From Opitutaceae bacterium UBA6669 (GTDB lineage: Bacteria > Verrucomicrobiota > Verrucomicrobiia > Opitutales > Opitutaceae): a stretch of 6,098 bases of DNA. The notes under the pieces were generated by a model. The model saw nothing but the letters and a program-made list of their open reading frames with translations. It had not been told where the DNA came from and made no database searches. The stretch lies in the NCBI GenBank assembly GCA_002455175.1, contig DKKJ01000194.1:775-6872 (forward strand), read 5' to 3'. This document shows, in pieces, positions 1 to 6,098 of the stretch; positions within the stretch are counted from its first letter, which is position 1; every line of letters begins with the position of its first letter. Made by a program: the position numbers and the translations under genes.

Positions 1-1
1 A

Positions 2-706
2 GGGACGTTCGTCGTGGCCTCCATGGTCCACTTCGCTGGGGGACGGCCCGATAAAAACAACTACCGCCGTTTTCAGATCAAGAGCTTCATCGGCAACGAT
101 GACTTTCGCGCGATGGAAGAGGTCGTCGGACGGCGCTATCGTCGGCTTAAGCTCGAGGGCAAACCCATGCCAGACCTCGTGGTGATCGATGGCGGCCGTG
201 GACAAATCGGTGCGGCTTTGAAGGCGTTCCTGGCGATTGAGGTAGAGCCGCCAACGTTGATCGGGCTAGCGAAAAAACATGAGACGATCATCTTTCCCGA
301 TGAGCGGCAGCCGTTGAATCTTCCGTTGAACTCGCCCGCGCTCAATCTGCTGCAGCGTCTGCGGGATGAGGCGCACCGCTTCGCTAACACCTATAATGCC
401 GACCTGCGTTCGAAGAAGATTCGAGAAAGCGTGCTCGATGATTTCGACGGGTTGGGCGATGTGAGACGAGCGGCGTTGATGGCGCATTTTGGCGACATTG
501 ACCGCCTCAAAGCAGCGAGCGCGGCGGAGATTCGCGACGTTGAGGGATTCGGCCCCAAACTCGCGGTGGAGCTTTACGAATACCTGCACCGACCGGCGCT
601 GAAAAAAACCGAGGACCCGGCTCCGCCGGTGTCGGAGCCGGTGGGTGAGGAGCTACCCGATACACCGGAAGCGCCGGGCTCCGCCGGAGGAAAAGCTGAG
701 AGCTGA
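2..706 (+). CDS. uvrC: UvrABC system protein C (excinuclease subunit C), C-terminal part, 5'-truncated by the window edge
   Basis: UvrC is the cytoplasmic nuclease of nucleotide excision repair. With UvrB it cuts on both sides of a DNA lesion; the C-terminal half makes the 5' incision. The frame is open from base 2 (G-T-F-V-V-A-S-M), matching the family stretch just after the FDISH aspartate, so the true start and the GIY-YIG and UVR domains lie to the left. Counting from the GTG at 14 as residue 1, the RNase H-like domain shows YRRFQIK (17-23), the DD pair (29-30), PDLVVIDGG with its catalytic Asp (59) and RDEAHRFA with its catalytic His (121). Two helix-hairpin-helix motifs follow (FDGLGDVRR near 144-152, VEGFGPKLA near 176-184), used for DNA binding. 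About 39 further residues form a Pro/Glu-rich tail beyond the usual UvrC end. Stop is TGA at 704-706. The family identification is essentially certain; the GTG at 14 is not a real start. Confidence 0.97.
   Translation, partial: GTFVVASMVHFAGGRPDKNNYRRFQIKSFIGNDDFRAMEEVVGRRYRRLKLEGKPMPDLVVIDGGRGQIGAALKAFLAIEVEPPTLIGLAKKHETIIFPDERQPLNLPLNSPALNLLQRLRDEAHRFANTYNADLRSKKIRESVLDDFDGLGDVRRAALMAHFGDIDRLKAASAAEIRDVEGFGPKLAVELYEYLHRPALKKTEDPAPPVSEPVGEELPDTPEAPGSAGGKAES
617..641. repeat. GC-rich perfect inverted repeat inside the uvrC tail
   Basis: CCGGCTCCG at 617-625 is the exact reverse complement of CGGAGCCGG at 633-641, giving a 9-bp stem with a 7-base loop. A near-direct copy of the left arm plus loop (CCGGCTCCGCCGG, 617-629) recurs as CCGGGCTCCGCCGG at 674-687 with one extra G. 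Both lie in the low-complexity Pro/Glu/Ala-rich extension after the last helix-hairpin-helix motif. No T-run follows, so it does not look like an intrinsic terminator. It may be a remnant of a dispersed GC-rich repeat or a by-product of biased coding for Pro, Ala and Gly. Confidence 0.6.
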
Positions 707-728
707 GATCTGAGAGCGGAAAGCTGAA
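694..728. repeat. Degenerate 7-bp tandem repeat spanning the uvrC stop codon
   Basis: Five consecutive heptamers can be read directly: AGCTGAG (694-700), AGCTGAG (701-707), ATCTGAG (708-714), AGCGGAA (715-721) and AGCTGAA (722-728). A related CTGAA follows at 733-737. The uvrC stop TGA (704-706) lies inside unit 2, so the array runs from the last codons of the gene into the convergent spacer. The period is not a multiple of three, so the TGAs at 697, 704 and 711 fall in three different forward frames. No gene is seen in the remaining spacer up to 745. Confidence 0.65.
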
Positions 729-745
729 ATTTCTGAATTTACGCT

Positions 746-1978
746 CTAACGCTGACGGGCCGCTTCGAGCATGTGCAGGAGGCTCTCTGCGCAGATACGG
801 GCGAAAGCGAGATCGTTGATCGTCGTGTCCTGCTCGAGCAAAGGAATGTCGGAGCGAAGGTGTCGACGGATTCCAGCCAGGAGGGCTGCATCGGCTTCCA
901 CGTCGTGAAACGGTTGGCCGGCTTCCCCGATTACGCTGAGCCCTTTTTTAGGAAAGAAAATCCGGACCGGGCCACGGTAGGTGTTCGCTTTTTCGGCAAG
1001 GATGCGACCGAGTTCGGCTGATTCTTTGGCATCGGTGCGCATCAGCGTCACCTGCGGATTGTGTTGGTAGAAACGGCGACCAGAAAAACGTGCTGGTACC
1101 GTCTGCGGTTCACCGAAGTTGACCATGTCGAGACACCCTGGAGCGATTAGCGTGGGAATCCCTGCGCGCGCGGCCGCGTCGAGACGAGTCGGTCCGGCGG
1201 TGAGGATGCCGCCGACGAGTTCATCGGCCCACTCGGTGGTGGTGAGGTCAAGTACACCGGAAACCAAACCGGAGCTGATGAGCGCCTCCATGTTACGCCC
1301 ACCGGTGCCGGTAGCGTGGTAGACCAGAACCTCGTAGCCGGCCGCCTCGATGAGGCGTTTGGCTTCATTGATACAGATCGTGGTATTTCCGAACATACTC
1401 GCCACGACGATGGGTTTGCCGGCGGGAGGCGTCCCCCGCCTAGCCTCGGCGGCGCGCACCATCCCGCAGATGGCTCCCGCAGCATTTTCAAAGGTAAGGC
1501 GGGAAATGCGGTTGAGTCCGGCGACATCGACGACGGCAGGAAAAAGGACCAGGTCCGAGGTGCCGATGTAGGGAGCGGTGTGTCCGCTGGCCAAGGTGGT
1601 GACCATGACCTTGGGGAAGCCGAGAGGCAGGCCACGCATGGCGGCTGAGCCAATGGCGGTGCCTCCGCCTCCGCCCATGGAAATGACACCCTGGATACGC
1701 CCCGAGGACACCAAGTCGGCGAGCACGCGAGCGGCTCCTGCGGCCATCAAGGCGACCGAAGCGCCGCGGTCTTTTTTAGCGAGGACTGATTTCCAGTCGG
1801 CTACACCCGACTGAGCGGCGATTTCCGCCGTTCCAATATCCGCAGAGAGCCCCGTATGCTCCAGCGTCGCGACGTCGATCAAAAGGGTCGTGAAACCCTG
1901 GTGACGAATCTGTTCAGCCAGGAAGGCGTGTTCCGGTCCCTTGGTATCAAAAGTTCCGAGGACGGCGATAGTGGGCAT
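746..1978 (-). CDS. Tm-1-like ATP-binding domain protein (UPF0261 family), complete
   Basis: This is a 410-residue cytoplasmic protein, near the usual family length of about 400, with no signal peptide or membrane segment. It resembles the N-terminal ATP-binding half of the tomato antiviral protein Tm-1; the bacterial biochemical role is not established. Visible motifs are GTFDTKG (8-14), a Gly-rich loop MGGGGGTAIGSAAM (101-114), LPLGFPKVMVTTLASG (117-132), YIGTSDL (137-143), VVDVAGLN (149-156), SMFGNTT (194-200), YHATGTGGRNMEALI (220-234), DLTTTEWADEL (244-254), PGCLDMVNFG (280-289), HNPQVTLMRT (306-315) and a C-terminal INDLAFA (387-393). The ATG at 1976-1978 fits because GTFDTKG normally sits close to the N-terminus. 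Stop is TAG (reverse complement of 746-748). It starts 22 bp after the large heme/ThuA gene in the same direction, so the two probably form an operon. There is no purine-rich ribosome binding site ahead of the start. The TIM-barrel partner often linked to this family is not in the window. Confidence 0.93.
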   Translation of the reverse strand: MPTIAVLGTFDTKGPEHAFLAEQIRHQGFTTLLIDVATLEHTGLSADIGTAEIAAQSGVADWKSVLAKKDRGASVALMAAGAARVLADLVSSGRIQGVISMGGGGGTAIGSAAMRGLPLGFPKVMVTTLASGHTAPYIGTSDLVLFPAVVDVAGLNRISRLTFENAAGAICGMVRAAEARRGTPPAGKPIVVASMFGNTTICINEAKRLIEAAGYEVLVYHATGTGGRNMEALISSGLVSGVLDLTTTEWADELVGGILTAGPTRLDAAARAGIPTLIAPGCLDMVNFGEPQTVPARFSGRRFYQHNPQVTLMRTDAKESAELGRILAEKANTYRGPVRIFFPKKGLSVIGEAGQPFHDVEADAALLAGIRRHLRSDIPLLEQDTTINDLAFARICAESLLHMLEAARQR

Positions 1979-2000
1979 ACGGAAAGCGGGAGAACCGAGT

Positions 2001-5000
2001 TTAGCGCTGTGGGGCGGTCCAGCGGATGGCGTTGGTGAGCAATTGCTTTAAGGCGGGGTGATCGTGGACGCGTTGGTCGTGTCCCAAAGTAATGCCTACG
2101 ATGCGTGCCCGTGCGTGATCCGTCACCCAGACAGCCGGGTGGGATCGGTTGTATTTTTGCGACGGTGACGTTTCCGCGAGGACGGTGATGGCGGCAGTCC
2201 CGGCAGGAATTTTATCCGCCTCTGCGTTGAAGTAGTACAATTCGTCCTCCACGGTGAAGGACGCGGGTACTGATTTCATGATGGGGTGAGTAGGCTGTGT
2301 AGCATTGACTGAGAAGGCCGCGATTTTGTCATGTCCGCGCGAGCCGCCGCCCACGATTTTTGCATTCAGCTCAGGCCATTGGGAAAAGCCGTACCAGGTT
2401 CCTGGATGCAGCATGACGATTCCCTTGCCCGCTTCTGCAAACTGCCAGAGGGCCTGGCGGTAAGCCGGAGCGTCGAAGAAGCGACGGTTGACGCTGATCA
2501 CGGCGACATCTGCGGAGGCGAGGGCCTCGGCGGCCTGGTCGCGATCCTCCGTGTAGTGAACGCTGAATCCGGCAGCGCGGAGGGTGGCTCCATCGGTTTC
2601 ACCAAAGAATTTGGTGAAATTGTGTGAGCTGCCGCCGCCGATGAGCAGCACGCGGGTCTTGCCGGGTTCCCACTGGATCGGTGTGAGCGGAGGAAGTGCG
2701 GCGTCGCCCTTCCAGCCTTCCTTCGGCCCCTCTGTCCAGGTGGCGGTGGAGGGGATCGCCGCGATCAACGCGCTGAGAGCGCTCGGTGAGAGCGCTGAGG
2801 AGCTGACCGAAGCGGTCGCTTTGAGTGGTTCTGCGCTCGCAGTGATGGCGACGGTGCAGGGAACCACGTCATTGTCGTAGCTTTCGAGGACGATGCTCTT
2901 GAGCGCTGCTTTCTTGGACAAGGCGAGACCGAACGTGCGGAGCTGACCGCGACGGGTGAAGTTGCCGGCATTGGTGCTTCCGGGGACTTCGGCGTTGTCG
3001 AGAGCGTCCGTGAAATGTACGCCATTCTTCAATACATGTTCCTCTCGGCTGCCGTCGGCGAAGTTGACGATCACTTTGAGGACGGGAAGCCCTTTGGCCG
3101 CGTCTCCACCCAAGGGCCAGGCATTTCCGCCGACGCCGCCCAAAAAGTAGAGGCTGGCCGCGGTCACCGAGGCCGGAATCTCCACGCGTTGCGGAAATTC
3201 TTCGGAGAAACTGCCCGTGCCGACACCGCCCTTGAGAGCGATCACGTTGCGACCGTTGGGAGATTTGGCGGGATCCATGACCGAGAACGGTACGTTACCG
3301 GCAGAGACGTTGCCAAAGCGGGAGAGATTGACGCCTTCGTCGGTGATATCTTCGCGTTTGAACATCCCCCGGCGGCTGTCGGCCGTGTAGGCGTTACGCA
3401 AGTCGAGGACGCGAAACGCCTGGTCGGAACCACAGATGTAGGTAAGCAAATCACGAAGTCCTTCGGCGCCCATACTCTCAAAGCCTTCTGGCATGAGCGA
3501 GCGGCGGGTGTTGTCGCGACGCGCGATGTCGTCTTTTTTGATTTCGAAATCGCCACCCTGATTCCGGAGGGTGAGAGAGGCAGCGTTCTCGGAGACGATC
3601 ACTCCGACGAAGGTTTCACCGGCTTGAGTGGTGATGTTCCATTGGTAGAAGCTTGGATCCACCTCGCGGTTCGGATCGATGATGTGCATCAGCAGTTCTG
3701 CGGGACCGTGGGCGCCCATGCCGGTGAGGGGTGGACCGACATCGCGCCCGGTGATATCGCCGTGCGAGTGGCAGACCGCGCAGGCGGCAGTGTAAAGCGT
3801 TTTGCCATTAGCGACGTTGCCGGGCTTCTCAACCTCGGGAGCAAGCTTGGCGATCAAAGCGTCCTTCTCCTTGATTTCAGGGCTGAGCGTGGCGAGGAGT
3901 TTCGCCGCCTCCTGAGAGACACGCGGGTTGGGATGCGTGCGGAGACGAGCGACATTTCCGGGACCGAGGTCTGCCACCTTGACTTGTCCAGACTGGACCG
4001 CAGCGAGCAGAGCCAGAGCGAACTCGGGCCGTTTCACGATCTGTTCGAAGGCGGCCTGAGCGTGAGCCTGACCGAAAGCTGCGACTAAGGTATTGGCTGC
4101 GGCTTGACCGGGGACGTCGCCGACCGCGGCAATCAAGGCAGTACGCAGGGTAGGAGTGGTGGACTGGGCTGCGATCAGGGCGCTGATCTGGGTGAGGGCG
4201 CTGGATTGAGTCTTTGTGGTGGAGAGCAGGCTGACGGCCGCCTGAGCACGCGTGGGCTCCGGTTGCGTGCCATCAGCGAGGGTTTTCACCAGTGAGGCGG
4301 CGACCTGGGCTTGGAGAGAGGCGAGGGTGCCTGCGGTGTCCCAGCGAGCAGCCAGGGGAAGTGTTGCCGCGGCCGTGGCGGGGTCTTCGAGCAAACGCTG
4401 CAGACTTGTCATTAAGGCGGGCGAAGCGGAAGGCGACAACGTCGATGCTTGCGACAACGAACGGAGCAGCGCGAGAGACAGCGGTCGGGTGCCTTCGGAG
4501 CGAGCGGCGGCCGCAGCTTCCAGGACACCGGCAATTTCCTCTGACTTGAGCGAGGGCGTCACCGCGGTGATGAAGACTGGCAGACCATTGCGCTCGGTGG
4601 CGCGGAAGGCCTCCGTCAAGAAGGCTGAGGCGTTCTCCGTGGCCGCGGCGATGATGGCGGATTGGGTCCATGATTCGGACGCACGCACGAAGGTGGTGAG
4701 TAGAGCTTGCCGATCCGTGGAGGAAGTGGCGGCGCGGGCAGCGGTGTACTGGGCTTCCGCTTGGCTCCCGATCGGCTTCTGTAGACGCGCGAGAGCGGCG
4801 ATTCCTGCGCTGGATTCTTGGGCCAGACGCCACGCGGTCTTTTTTACGTGAGCATTGGGATGGGATTCGATCACGCGGATCAATCCGCCGATGTCACTGC
4901 GCTCGAGCGCGGGGCGAGGAAGCGTTTTGGCCTGCTTGTGTTGGACGCGCCAGATGCGGGAGAAGTAGTGATCGCGATCCGGACGGACAGCAGCGTTGGC

Positions 5001-6098
5001 GGGACCGTGCACGGGACCGCGCGTATCGTTATGAATCACCGCCTGATTGTAGAAGTCGACCACGTAGAGCGCGCCATCGGGTCCCACGCGCGTCTCAATC
5101 GGACGGAACCACAGGTCGGTGCTACGCATGAATTCCGTTTCCTCACGGCCTTTTTCCTTCGCGGTGGTGTAGCTTACTCCGTCTGGCGTGACGAATTGGT
5201 GGTGAACGATATTCAGTGTGGGTTCGCCGGTGAAGTAACTGTAGTTCCATTTGTCGGGCCAAGCGCCTCCTTCGTAAACGACGCAACCGGCGGCAGCGGT
5301 GAAGCGGCCGACTTGGTCAATCTGGACGTAGGCCTGCTCTGGCCACGTCATGGCCGGGAAGGTCTTTTGGCCGACAATCATTCCCTTGGAGGACGTGGTG
5401 CCGGGGACCTTGCCCTTGGCCAGGATGCTTTCTGGGAGAACCGTATGGAAAAAAACCGTACCGCTGGTGGGTTGCGTCCAGAAGACCTGTCCGTCCCAAG
5501 TGGTATCCAGCCCCCAACTATTTCCACCGCGACTGCTGTACTGCTCGAAGGCGCTTCCGTCTGGCTTGAAGCGGACGACTCCGCTGGAGATGGCGCCGAA
5601 CGTCCGCTGTCCGTCACCTGATTTGATGTCGCCGCGACTGTAGCCGTGCGTGCCGTAGATCCAGCCATCGAGACCCCAGCGCAGGTTGTTGAGGACGGCG
5701 TGAGTATCGGCGATGCCGAGGCCGGTGTAGAGCTTGGTGCGACGATCAGCAACGCCGTCGCCGTTGGTGTCTTCGAGGAACCAAACGTCGGGAGCGGTGG
5801 CGGCGATGACGCCGTTGCGGTAGAGGACAAAGCTAGTGACTAACTCAAGCTTGTCGGCGAAGACCTGGCGCTTGTCCATGACGCCGTCGCCATCGGTGTC
5901 GGTGAGAATCGAAATGCTGTCCTCGGGATCTCGCTGGACCTGACCAGGGTAGAGGGAGCCGCTGTCTTTCCAAGCAGCCGTGCTGACCGCGCGGCGGCCG
6001 TTAGGGTATTCAGGAGTTTCGCACACCCAGAGCCGCCCCTTTTCGTCCCAGTCGATATTCATCACCTTGTTGATGAGCGGTTCGGACGCGACCAGCGA
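2001..6098 (-). CDS. PVC-type membrane-bound dehydrogenase: beta-propeller, HEAT-like, CxxCH heme, jelly-roll and C-terminal ThuA domains; N-terminus beyond the window
   Basis: The frame is open to the right edge: upstream of the GTG at 6063-6065 it reads S-L-V-A-S-E-P-L-I-N-K, matching the family's ASEP stretch. The signal peptide and start are therefore outside, and at least 1,365 residues are visible. Counting that GTG as residue 1: residues 1 to about 375 are a beta-propeller dehydrogenase of the Pirellula/Verrucomicrobium N-terminal type (GRLWVCETPEYPNG 10-23, two Ca-loop-like DxDxDG stretches at 56-64 and 99-107, GPDGALYVVDFY 328-339). About 388-735 is Ala-rich and HEAT-like. About 748-877 is a c-type cytochrome module with CAVCH (762-766) and SLMPEGF (856-862), where Met858 is a candidate axial ligand. 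About 884-1079 resembles a galactose-binding/jelly-roll domain (NVPFSVMDP 924-932). After an Ala/Ser linker, about 1136-1351 is a ThuA domain (LHPGTWYGF 1219-1227, DELYYFN 1274-1280, GHDQRVHDHP 1328-1337). Stop is TAA at 2001-2003. It probably oxidises a sugar or polyol outside the cytoplasm; the substrate is unknown. Confidence 0.93.
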   Translation of the reverse strand, partial: SLVASEPLINKVMNIDWDEKGRLWVCETPEYPNGRRAVSTAAWKDSGSLYPGQVQRDPEDSISILTDTDGDGVMDKRQVFADKLELVTSFVLYRNGVIAATAPDVWFLEDTNGDGVADRRTKLYTGLGIADTHAVLNNLRWGLDGWIYGTHGYSRGDIKSGDGQRTFGAISSGVVRFKPDGSAFEQYSSRGGNSWGLDTTWDGQVFWTQPTSGTVFFHTVLPESILAKGKVPGTTSSKGMIVGQKTFPAMTWPEQAYVQIDQVGRFTAAAGCVVYEGGAWPDKWNYSYFTGEPTLNIVHHQFVTPDGVSYTTAKEKGREETEFMRSTDLWFRPIETRVGPDGALYVVDFYNQAVIHNDTRGPVHGPANAAVRPDRDHYFSRIWRVQHKQAKTLPRPALERSDIGGLIRVIESHPNAHVKKTAWRLAQESSAGIAALARLQKPIGSQAEAQYTAARAATSSTDRQALLTTFVRASESWTQSAIIAAATENASAFLTEAFRATERNGLPVFITAVTPSLKSEEIAGVLEAAAAARSEGTRPLSLALLRSLSQASTLSPSASPALMTSLQRLLEDPATAAATLPLAARWDTAGTLASLQAQVAASLVKTLADGTQPEPTRAQAAVSLLSTTKTQSSALTQISALIAAQSTTPTLRTALIAAVGDVPGQAAANTLVAAFGQAHAQAAFEQIVKRPEFALALLAAVQSGQVKVADLGPGNVARLRTHPNPRVSQEAAKLLATLSPEIKEKDALIAKLAPEVEKPGNVANGKTLYTAACAVCHSHGDITGRDVGPPLTGMGAHGPAELLMHIIDPNREVDPSFYQWNITTQAGETFVGVIVSENAASLTLRNQGGDFEIKKDDIARRDNTRRSLMPEGFESMGAEGLRDLLTYICGSDQAFRVLDLRNAYTADSRRGMFKREDITDEGVNLSRFGNVSAGNVPFSVMDPAKSPNGRNVIALKGGVGTGSFSEEFPQRVEIPASVTAASLYFLGGVGGNAWPLGGDAAKGLPVLKVIVNFADGSREEHVLKNGVHFTDALDNAEVPGSTNAGNFTRRGQLRTFGLALSKKAALKSIVLESYDNDVVPCTVAITASAEPLKATASVSSSALSPSALSALIAAIPSTATWTEGPKEGWKGDAALPPLTPIQWEPGKTRVLLIGGGSSHNFTKFFGETDGATLRAAGFSVHYTEDRDQAAEALASADVAVISVNRRFFDAPAYRQALWQFAEAGKGIVMLHPGTWYGFSQWPELNAKIVGGGSRGHDKIAAFSVNATQPTHPIMKSVPASFTVEDELYYFNAEADKIPAGTAAITVLAETSPSQKYNRSHPAVWVTDHARARIVGITLGHDQRVHDHPALKQLLTNAIRWTAPQR

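Noticed and set aside
14..16. GTG as the start of a short stand-alone nuclease gene
   Set aside because: The frame is open to the window edge and the residues upstream fit the middle of UvrC, so this is simply a truncated uvrC.
722..745. Possible bidirectional terminator between uvrC and the Tm-1-like gene
   Set aside because: The only pairing is a five-bp A/T stem (727-731 with 736-740), helped by a three-bp AGC/GCT outer stem across mismatches, with no proper T-run. It is too weak to call.
1147..1689. A second minus-strand frame of 180 codons inside the Tm-1-like gene
   Set aside because: It is an out-of-frame reading of a gene whose own frame matches the UPF0261 motifs end to end; the alternative is Pro/Ser-rich with no domain.
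3015..4088. A 357-codon open frame on the plus strand opposite the heme and jelly-roll region
   Set aside because: It lies wholly antisense to a frame with clear family motifs, its translation shows no recognisable domain, and long antisense frames are common in GC-rich coding DNA.
4252..4851. Overlapping open frames on both strands (4252-4851 plus, 4273-4833 minus) in the HEAT-like region
   Set aside because: These are shadows of the Ala-rich coding frame; the translations are Arg/Ala/Ser-rich low-complexity sequence.
4818..5621. A 267-codon plus-strand open frame opposite the propeller
   Set aside because: It is antisense to conserved propeller motifs and has no recognisable domain or convincing start signal.
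6060..6065. GTG/ATG near 6060-6065 as the start of the large protein
   Set aside because: The residues upstream (V-A-S-E-P-L) match the family's conserved N-terminal region, and a start here would remove the signal peptide expected of a heme protein.

Overview
This is a GC-rich bacterial window (roughly 60% G+C by eye). The best taxonomic clue is a giant heme-binding beta-propeller 'dehydrogenase' of the Pirellula/Verrucomicrobium type, a family massively expanded in the Planctomycetes-Verrucomicrobia (PVC) group. A verrucomicrobial host is my best inference; nothing here fixes the genus.

Layout: (1) 2-706, plus strand: the C-terminal part of uvrC (nucleotide-excision-repair endonuclease), cut by the left edge. 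It holds the RNase H-like nuclease domain, a tandem helix-hairpin-helix domain and an unusual Pro/Glu-rich tail. (2) 694-745: the end of uvrC and a 39-bp convergent spacer, including a degenerate 7-bp tandem repeat that supplies the uvrC stop codon. (3) 746-1978, minus strand: a complete 410-aa Tm-1-like ATP-binding (UPF0261) protein. (4) 2001-6098, minus strand: a multidomain protein of at least 1,365 residues whose start lies beyond the right edge. Its order is beta-propeller dehydrogenase, Ala-rich HEAT-like region, monoheme c-type cytochrome module (CxxCH), galactose-binding/jelly-roll-like domain and C-terminal ThuA domain.

The two minus-strand genes are 22 bp apart in the same direction and are probably co-transcribed, large gene first. 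They converge on uvrC, which is an unrelated housekeeping neighbour. The large protein is probably exported (cytochrome c maturation occurs outside the cytoplasm) and may oxidise a sugar or polyol, with electrons passed through its heme. The ThuA domain and the Tm-1-like partner suggest sugar catabolism, but no substrate can be read from the sequence. No RNA genes, insertion sequences, CRISPR arrays or phage genes were seen. There is no gene-free stretch over 300 bp. I see no convincing wholly new system; the domain fusion, its pairing with an orphan Tm-1-like gene, and the repeat structures at the uvrC terminus are the points worth a second look.
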